The notes beneath the pieces were generated by a model that saw only the letters and a list, made by a program, of their open reading frames with translations, was not told the DNA's origin and searched no databases. From Hyphomicrobium_A sp943371625 (GTDB lineage Bacteria > Pseudomonadota > Alphaproteobacteria > Rhizobiales > Hyphomicrobiaceae), in assembly GCA_943371625.1 (NCBI GenBank), contig CALRVN010000238.1, positions 1 to 6,305 of the forward strand: a stretch of DNA of 6,305 bases, written 5' to 3'. Shown here in pieces: positions 1 to 4,808 of the stretch. The stretch's first letter is position 1, and each line of letters starts with the position of its first letter. The position numbers and the translations under genes were made by a program.

Positions 1-2626
1 CCTTGAACAGCTCGGCCAGCGCTGTGGCGATGTTCTCCAGCGTGTAGGGCTTCTGCACCACCATGCGGTCACGATGCTCCATCGGGAGCGACGCCTGCTC
101 GCCGTAGCCGCTGGCGAAGATGAAGGGTATACCCAGCTCCTGCAGCCGGTCGGCGATCGGAAAACTCGTGCGATCGCCGAGATTGATGTCGAGAATCCCG
201 ACCGTCGGACGCCCGGATTCCAGATGGTCGAGCCCGCCCTGCGTGGTGGCGTGCACACTGACGCTGTCGGCGCCCAGCCGCCCGAGGATGTCCTCGGCAT
301 CGAGCGAGATGATGAGACTGTCCTCCACCAGCAGCGCGGTGTGCCCGGCCAGGAACTTCGGCGGCGGCTCCACCGGATGGCTGGCGCTCGAGCGCGCAAA
401 TTTTATGTCCGGCCCTGCAAAGGACTTCGGGTCCGACACATGCCGCGCGGGAATGACGAAGTCGGCTTCGAAGCCGCTCTCCTTGTAGCGCGCCTCCGCA
501 CTGCCGCCGAGATCGTATGGCACCGACCGCTCGATGATCGTTGTGCCGAAGCCTTTGCGCTCCGGAGGCCGCACCGGCGGCCCATCGTGCTCTCGCCACG
601 TCACCACGAGATCGCGATTGCTGTTGCGATGCCACGAGAGCTCGACCACGCCGCCGTTCGACAGGCTGCCGTATTTCGTCGAGTTCGTCACCAGCTCGTG
701 CACCACCAGCGCCATGGTCGAATAGGCCTGCGGATTAAGCAGCACCGGCGGACCACCGCCGCCAATGCGTGTGGTGCCGCTAGACACCGCGGCCGCCTCC
801 GCATCGATCAGCGCCTGTAGCGGTGCCGGCCCCCAATGATCGTCCGTAATCTGGTTGTGCGCCCGCGCCAGCGCGTGAATGCGCCCGTCCACGACCTTGA
901 CGAACTTCTTCACCTCCGCATCGTCCGACTGCGACTGCCGGATGAGGCCGCGGATCACGCCCAGAATATTGCGCACGCGGTGATTGAGCTCGGCGATCAG
1001 CAGCTCCTGCCGCGCGCTCGCCTGATGCCTCTCGGCCGCCGCTTCGTCGGCGAGCCGCAGCACCACCTCGATCAACGTCGCGCGCAGCGTCTCGGCAACA
1101 CGCATCTCCGAAGTCGTGAACGCCTTCGAACGACCCTCGACCAGTTCCTTCCACTCCGCGAAGCTCTCGCGCGGCGTAAGACGCGGCCCGTTCGGACCAA
1201 ACTCGACCGGCTTGTGCGGATCGCCCGCCCAGCGCACAGAGCGGATCATCTCTGAACGGAACAGCACAACGTAGTCGCGCGGCGAGCGCGATATCGGGAT
1301 TGCCAGCAGGCCCGCCACGCCGCCGGCATCGTCGTCGCCGATCTTCACCAGCGACGAAAGGTTATCCGTGGCAAACACCTTGCCCGCCGCGGTCCCGTTA
1401 AGGGAGCGCACGATTCTGCGGAACAGATCGATCGAAGGCGTAGCGCCGGAGAAGGCGAAGCTTCCGTTGATCCATACTCCTACACCGTCCGCCGGAATGG
1501 TGCTCGTCAGAATGTCGGCGAGCCAGTCGGGATCCTTGAGCAGCGTCTCGTCCGAAGCGACGGCGCCCAAAAGCTGGTCCGAGATATCGCGCGCCTTCCG
1601 CTCGTAATCGACGACCGCGCGCCGCTCGCGGCTTTCCAGACGCATCGCGAACATCTGCGCGAACAGCTCGCTCACCGAGCGCATCTGGAAGTTCGGCACG
1701 CGCGGCGCGTAGTGATGGCACGCGAACAGCCCCCACAGCTCGCCGTCGACGATGATCGAGATCGACAGCGACGCCTCGACGCCCATATTCTTGAGATATT
1801 CGATATGTATCGGCGACACCGACCGCAGCACCGACAGCGACAGGTCGAGCGGCCGCCCGAATTCGTCGACCTCCGGCACGACCCGCACCGGCGTCGCGTT
1901 CACGTCGATGATCACGCGCAAAAGGTTGCGCCGATATAGAGCCCGCGCCTGCTGCGGGATGTCGCTCGCCGGATAGTGCAGCCCCATGAACGAGCCGATG
2001 CCGCTGCGGCACGCTTCGCCCACCACCTCGCCGGACCCGTCGGCATCGAACTTGTAGACCATCACCCGGTCGTAGCCGAGCAGGGCCCGCACCTGCCGCG
2101 CGCCTTCGCGATAGAATGCAGGGAAGCCGGCCGCCTGATCCAGTCGCGCCATCATCGAGCGCACGGTGCCGGTGGTGTCCTTAGGCGCCTCTAGCCCTCT
2201 CTCGCCCTCGATGACGATGTAGGATCCCGAGGAATGCACGGCGATGTCGAACAGCGCGTCCTTCACCAGCGCGCAGGCAAAAAGCCGCTCGACGGCATCC
2301 GCACCCCGAAGCATCCCGACGCGGTTGCGAAGGTCGTGCAGCGCGTTCGCCGGCAGGAATCTCGCCAGCGGCTGGCCGATGAGCTCGGCCGCCGAATACC
2401 CGATGAACTCGCCGACGTTTTCCGAAGCGCGTGCGACGATCCAATCGGTCGTCACCGCGATCAGGAACCCGATCGGCTGGATTGCGCCCAGGATGTGGAT
2501 CGGCTCACGATCACAATTCGTGAGATCCACGCGACCCTTAGCCAGATCCGAATGGTCGGGAGTGTCTTGCAAGTGATGCAGCCATTGGAAGAGGGGTTTA
2601 GCGGCGGGAGCCCCAATAAACTCCAT
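1..2626 (-). CDS. bphP: Bacteriophytochrome, PAS-GAF-PHY-HWE histidine kinase with fused receiver (3' end cut by window edge)
   Basis: Red/far-red photoreceptor kinase, cytoplasmic, expected to bind biliverdin. The frame is open for 875 codons from ATG 2626 to the left edge. PAS lies at about residues 33-130, with the chromophore cysteine C38 in NCDREPIH. GAF (about 150-320) has PASDIP at 219-224 (D222), H274 and Y277 in SPIHIEYL, and H304 in CHHY. PHY (about 335-520) has a tongue with WAG at 466-468, PRESF at 485-489 and WKE at 492-494. The HWE kinase (about 535-728) has phospho-acceptor H549 in ELNHR, an N-box with H643, E644, N648 and K651-Y652-G653, WRE at 677-679 and GFG at 692-694. The receiver (about 762-875) has E768/D769, phospho-acceptor D813, S839 in FASGYG and K859. 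Only the last few residues and the stop should be missing. In-frame TAA and TGA lie just upstream, and this is the only ATG before C38, but no good ribosome site precedes it. Translation may be coupled to bphO. Whether the dark state is Pr or Pfr (bathy) cannot be read from the sequence. Confidence 0.97.
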   Translation of the reverse strand, partial: MEFIGAPAAKPLFQWLHHLQDTPDHSDLAKGRVDLTNCDREPIHILGAIQPIGFLIAVTTDWIVARASENVGEFIGYSAAELIGQPLARFLPANALHDLRNRVGMLRGADAVERLFACALVKDALFDIAVHSSGSYIVIEGERGLEAPKDTTGTVRSMMARLDQAAGFPAFYREGARQVRALLGYDRVMVYKFDADGSGEVVGEACRSGIGSFMGLHYPASDIPQQARALYRRNLLRVIIDVNATPVRVVPEVDEFGRPLDLSLSVLRSVSPIHIEYLKNMGVEASLSISIIVDGELWGLFACHHYAPRVPNFQMRSVSELFAQMFAMRLESRERRAVVDYERKARDISDQLLGAVASDETLLKDPDWLADILTSTIPADGVGVWINGSFAFSGATPSIDLFRRIVRSLNGTAAGKVFATDNLSSLVKIGDDDAGGVAGLLAIPISRSPRDYVVLFRSEMIRSVRWAGDPHKPVEFGPNGPRLTPRESFAEWKELVEGRSKAFTTSEMRVAETLRATLIEVVLRLADEAAAERHQASARQELLIAELNHRVRNILGVIRGLIRQSQSDDAEVKKFVKVVDGRIHALARAHNQITDDHWGPAPLQALIDAEAAAVSSGTTRIGGGGPPVLLNPQAYSTMALVVHELVTNSTKYGSLSNGGVVELSWHRNSNRDLVVTWREHDGPPVRPPERKGFGTTIIERSVPYDLGGSAEARYKESGFEADFVIPARHVSDPKSFAGPDIKFARSSASHPVEPPPKFLAGHTALLVEDSLIISLDAEDILGRLGADSVSVHATTQGGLDHLESGRPTVGILDINLGDRTSFPIADRLQELGIPFIFASGYGEQASLPMEHRDRMVVQKPYTLENIATALAELFK

Positions 2627-2650
2627 AGCGTCAAAAAGGTTTCATTACCC

Positions 2651-3238
2651 CTATGCGGGGGCTTCAGCGACGGCGGGCAGGAACATGCCGAAGGCGGCGT
2701 GGGCCCCCGCGATAACCATCTCCGGGTTGCTCCGGCTCGCCTCGGACGCTTCCAGCTGCTTCACGAAGCTCTGCCACAGCGGCTTGCCTTCCCCGTGGCT
2801 TAGATACCGCTTCGGAACCGCCCGCTGCCCCTGCTCCAGTTCACGCGATATCACGCGCGCGCCGAGGCGCGATCCCTCGAGAACATAGAGCACGCCAAAG
2901 AGGTAGGCCTCGTCGGAGGGCAGCGGCAAGCCGGCCACACCATCGACGACCGGCGGGGCAAGCGACAGCTCCGCGAGGTCGGACTTGAGAGCCGCCGAAC
3001 GTGAACGCTCATCCCAATCCGGCAACACCGCCGAAACCCCTGCCTTATCGAGCGCATCCTCCAGTGGCAGGATCGCGCTGGCGCTACTCAGTAGGAAACG
3101 CTCATAGCCCTTGTCCCCCTGCTGGAGAAACTGGGCGAAATAGGCATCGACGCGCTCGTGCAGCGCCGCCGTGGCGCTGCGCAAATGGTGCCGAAGAGAT
3201 AGGGCTTCTGACCCTCCCCCGGACGGCTTGGACACCAT
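2651..3238 (-). CDS. bphO: Heme oxygenase, biliverdin supplier for the phytochrome
   Basis: Cleaves heme to biliverdin, CO and iron in the cytoplasm; the biliverdin is the chromophore of the next gene's product. The 195-residue length is normal for a single-domain bacterial heme oxygenase. The proximal heme ligand is most likely H27 in LRSATAALHERVD. The distal-helix motif YVLEGSRLGARVI starts near residue 118 and carries the Gly-Ser...Gly pattern that sits over the heme. The C-terminal AAFGMFLPAV helix also fits the family. The frame can be extended to a TTG at 3277, but ATG 3238 is preferred because GGAG stands 8 bases before it and the family begins near the LRxATxxLH helix. The gene ends TAG, 24 bases before bphP on the same strand, so the two are very probably one operon. 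An iron-acquisition heme oxygenase is the alternative role, but the neighbour argues against it. Confidence 0.95.
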   Translation of the reverse strand: MVSKPSGGGSEALSLRHHLRSATAALHERVDAYFAQFLQQGDKGYERFLLSSASAILPLEDALDKAGVSAVLPDWDERSRSAALKSDLAELSLAPPVVDGVAGLPLPSDEAYLFGVLYVLEGSRLGARVISRELEQGQRAVPKRYLSHGEGKPLWQSFVKQLEASEASRSNPEMVIAGAHAAFGMFLPAVAEAPA

Positions 3239-3252
3239 GCCTCTATCTCCCC
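3239..3252 (-). promoter_or_regulatory. Ribosome binding site of bphO
   Basis: Read on the minus strand this is GGGGAGATAGAGGC directly before ATG. GGAG lies 8 bases from the start codon, a good Shine-Dalgarno spacing. It decides the start of bphO in favour of ATG 3238 over the upstream in-frame TTG at 3277, which has no comparable site. Confidence 0.75.
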
Positions 3253-3270
3253 AGCGCGGCTCGACGCACT

Positions 3271-3300
3271 TTGCCAACTTTTGCAGGAATTGCCATTAAT
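3271..3300 (+). promoter_or_regulatory. Candidate sigma-70-like promoter for the GAF-HWE kinase
   Basis: TTGCCA at 3271-3276 matches five of six bases of the -35 consensus. ATTAAT at 3295-3300 matches four of six of the -10 consensus, with an 18-base spacer. It lies in the divergent gap about 80 bases before the kinase ATG, in a locally AT-richer stretch. The spacer is one base longer than ideal and the match is by eye, so this is only a candidate. I could not find an equally good promoter pointing to bphO in the same gap. Confidence 0.35.
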
Positions 3301-3340
3301 CCCGCCGCGTGCAGGCGAGTTCCCCGTGTGCTACAGAGAG

Positions 3341-3359
3341 ATAGCGAAGCTGCAGCTAT
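3341..3359. repeat. Dyad-symmetric site in the divergent intergenic region
   Basis: ATAGC at 3341-3345 and GCTAT at 3355-3359 form an inverted repeat. The perfect 10-base palindrome AGCTGCAGCT (3348-3357) overlaps it. The site lies 24 bases before the preferred start of the plus-strand kinase, in what would be its leader. It could be an operator half-site pair or a small RNA hairpin, but it could also be chance, since short palindromes are common in GC-rich DNA. Confidence 0.3.
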
Positions 3360-3367
3360 ACGGGGTT

Positions 3368-3374
3368 AGGCGGA
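3368..3374 (+). promoter_or_regulatory. Possible ribosome binding site of the GAF-HWE kinase
   Basis: AGGCGGA stands 8 bases before ATG 3383 and is a partial match to AGGAGG. It supports ATG 3383 as the start, over the in-frame GTG at 3326 and TTG at 3281, although those cannot be ruled out because the frame is open back to 3281. Confidence 0.45.
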
Positions 3375-3382
3375 TACAGGCC

Positions 3383-4588
3383 ATGGTCCAACGGACGGCC
3401 GAACGATCGGTGATTGCGCCCTCCTCAGCGTTTTCCAGCGCCCGGGCAGGGATATACGAAAGCGAGCTGCAATTAACCGACGAAGTGGAAGACTTGAAGC
3501 GCTTGCATGCGCTCAGTCTCCGTCTCGCCACCACCAATATCCTGTCGGATGTCCTCGTCGATGTTCTGACCACTGCGGCGAGCCTCGTCGGTGCACGTCT
3601 GGGAACTGTGCAACTGCTGACGCCCGAGGGCCAGCTCGGCATGGTTGGTCAGGTCGGCTTCGGCGACACCGTCTTCGACAAGTTCGCAGTCGTCCGCCTG
3701 GAAGATTGCACGACGTGTTCGGTCGCGTTACAGCAGAAAAAGCGCGTCACTGTCCGCGACCTGCGCGCCGATCCCAAGTTCAGCGAGATCGCTGCAGCGC
3801 TCCGCTCTTACGGTGTTGTCGCCGCCGTCTCGACCCCAGTGATCGACAGCAGCGGCAATGTCCTCGCGATGTTTTCCGTCTACTGGCTCGACGAGCACGA
3901 GCCGAACGATCGCGAACTGCGCGCCCTCGATCTGTGCGCCGATCTCGCTGGTCGTCATGTCGAGCGCAACGTCGCAGCAAAGGCGCTCCGCGACCGTGAG
4001 CAGCTGCTCATGCGCGAGCTCTCGCATCGCGGCAAGAATCTCATCGCCGTGATCCAATCTATCGCCATGCGCACGCTGAGCGGCGAGCGAACGCTCGACG
4101 ACGCTCGCGAAGTCTTCGTAGGCCGTCTGCGCGCTCTGGCAAACACGTACAACACACTGACCGACGAGGCGGCCGAAACCGCGGATCTGCATCACATCTT
4201 GTCGGAAGGCCTGAAGACGATCAGCGATCGCGCCGAGTTCAGCGGTCCAGCCGTCGTCGTTCCCGCACGGAACGCGCAAACCCTGTCGTTGGTATTCCAC
4301 GAGCTGGCGACGAACGCCGCAAAGCACGGCGCGCTGTCCGTAGGCTCGGGCCGGGTCAAGATCACGTGGGCCGTCTTGAACGACGGCGGGGATGAAGGAC
4401 GGTTTCGCTTCAACTGGACGGAAACCGGCGGACCGCCCGCCAGTGCCCCCGCACGCAAGGGCTTCGGGTCGGTCATCATCACGTCAGTCGTTGGCGCTGA
4501 GCTGAACTGCACACCGACGATGGAATACGCCGAAGGCGGATACCAGTATCAGTTGGAGTGCTCGCTGAGCACCCTCGCCGGCAACTAG
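3383..4588 (+). CDS. Soluble GAF-domain HWE-family sensor histidine kinase
   Basis: Two-component sensor kinase that should autophosphorylate on histidine and pass phosphate to a receiver protein. The 401 residues from ATG 3383 show no membrane segment or signal peptide, so it is cytoplasmic. Residues 1-30 look disordered. A short helix (about 32-50) leads into GAF at about 51-198. The HWE kinase follows: H215 in ELSHRGKN as phospho-acceptor, an N-box with H306, E307, N311 and K314-H315-G316, WTE at 345-347, GGPP at 349-352 and GFG at 360-362. The GAF domain carries C109 and C112 in a CTTC motif, but it lacks the phytochrome PASDIP and CHH motifs, so bilin binding is not indicated and its ligand is unknown. 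The gene is divergent from bphO-bphP and has no receiver beside it. Its partner could be the phytochrome's receiver or a stand-alone regulator elsewhere; this is inference. Earlier in-frame starts at GTG 3326 or TTG 3281 would add 19 or 34 residues. Confidence 0.94.
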   Translation: MVQRTAERSVIAPSSAFSSARAGIYESELQLTDEVEDLKRLHALSLRLATTNILSDVLVDVLTTAASLVGARLGTVQLLTPEGQLGMVGQVGFGDTVFDKFAVVRLEDCTTCSVALQQKKRVTVRDLRADPKFSEIAAALRSYGVVAAVSTPVIDSSGNVLAMFSVYWLDEHEPNDRELRALDLCADLAGRHVERNVAAKALRDREQLLMRELSHRGKNLIAVIQSIAMRTLSGERTLDDAREVFVGRLRALANTYNTLTDEAAETADLHHILSEGLKTISDRAEFSGPAVVVPARNAQTLSLVFHELATNAAKHGALSVGSGRVKITWAVLNDGGDEGRFRFNWTETGGPPASAPARKGFGSVIITSVVGAELNCTPTMEYAEGGYQYQLECSLSTLAGN

Positions 4589-4611
4589 GTCGAGTATCTG
4601 TCATTCCCGGC

Positions 4612-4638
4612 GACGCGAGGCGTCCATGCAAAGCATGG
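4612..4638. repeat. Two adjacent perfect hairpins inside the left half of the repeat
   Basis: GACGC-gag-GCGTC (4612-4624) and CCATGC-aaa-GCATGG (4624-4638) are perfect inverted repeats with three-base loops that share one base. Both lie between the TTCCCGG and CCGGGAA arms, giving a cloverleaf-like fold for the left half of the element. This is too short and too unlike a tRNA to be one. Confidence 0.6.
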
Positions 4639-4726
4639 CACTACAGAAGCCGAGCAAGACCGGGAACCCAGCGCAAGAAGCGTCGCAGACACTTTAGCAG
4701 CTGAGCCTACGGCGCACTTCTCCTGG

Positions 4727-4767
4727 ATCCCGGATAGCCGCTCACGTGCGCTCACGGCTTCCGGGAT
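4727..4767. repeat. Long hairpin in the right half of the repeat, possible bidirectional terminator
   Basis: ATCCCGGATAGCCG (4727-4740) pairs with CGGCTTCCGGGAT (4755-4767), giving a 13-pair stem with one bulged T around a 14-base loop. The loop contains CACGTG and part of a duplicated GCTCAC. The stem is strong, but no T-run follows on either strand, so it is not a textbook intrinsic terminator. It lies about 140 bases after the kinase stop and about 40 bases after the autotransporter stop. Confidence 0.55.
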
Positions 4768-4777
4768 GACAGACCCG

Positions 4778-4805
4778 ACTGCCCACTGCCCATTGCCGAC
4801 TGCCC
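4778..4805. repeat. Four tandem heptamers, ACTGCCC type
   Basis: The units are ACTGCCC (4778-4784), ACTGCCC (4785-4791), ATTGCCG (4792-4798) and ACTGCCC (4799-4805): three identical and one with two changes. They occupy the gap between the palindromic repeat and the stop codon of the autotransporter, ending three bases from that stop. Such a short array could vary in copy number by slipped-strand replication, but being outside the reading frame it would not switch the gene. Confidence 0.65.
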
Positions 4806-4808
4806 AAA

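Larger units (their letters stand above)
4597..4773. repeat. Palindrome-rich intergenic repeat element with inverted ends (REP/MITE-like)
   Basis: The two ends are inverted copies. TCTGTCATTCCCGG (4597-4610) answers CCGGGATGACAGA (4761-4773), differing by one inserted base. TTCCCGG at 4604-4610 can also pair with CCGGGAA at 4660-4666, so the left part forms a branched hairpin. A second hairpin fills the right part. No target-site duplication is visible around the ends and there is no coding capacity. The element fills most of the gap between the two convergent genes and resembles the short interspersed palindromic repeats common between alphaproteobacterial genes. Copy number elsewhere in the genome is needed to prove this. 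Its hairpins may stop or stabilise the two converging transcripts, though neither has a typical T-run. Confidence 0.6.

Noticed and set aside
74..820. 248-codon plus-strand open frame, with several smaller ones nearby
   Set aside because: It lies antisense to the kinase and receiver of the phytochrome, whose frame carries all family motifs. Its product is Arg/His-rich with no recognisable domain, as expected for a GC-rich shadow frame.
1398..2012. 204-codon minus-strand open frame
   Set aside because: It is a shifted frame inside the phytochrome gene on the same strand; the product is Arg/Ala-rich and low in complexity, with no motif.
3239..3277. Extension of bphO to a TTG start at 3277
   Set aside because: ATG 3238 has a well-placed GGAG, and the added 13 residues match nothing in the family.
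3299..3323. GGAAC on the minus strand as the -35 of a general-stress EcfG promoter for bphO
   Set aside because: The GGAAC is present (3323 down to 3319), but the expected CGTT at 16-17 bases is replaced by GGAT/GATT, so the match is only half.
3728..4327. 199-codon minus-strand open frame
   Set aside because: It is antisense to the GAF-HWE kinase, whose frame is intact and full of motifs.
4597..4773. tRNA or CRISPR reading of the hairpin-rich gap
   Set aside because: The hairpins lack tRNA arm lengths and conserved bases, and there is no repeat-spacer periodicity.
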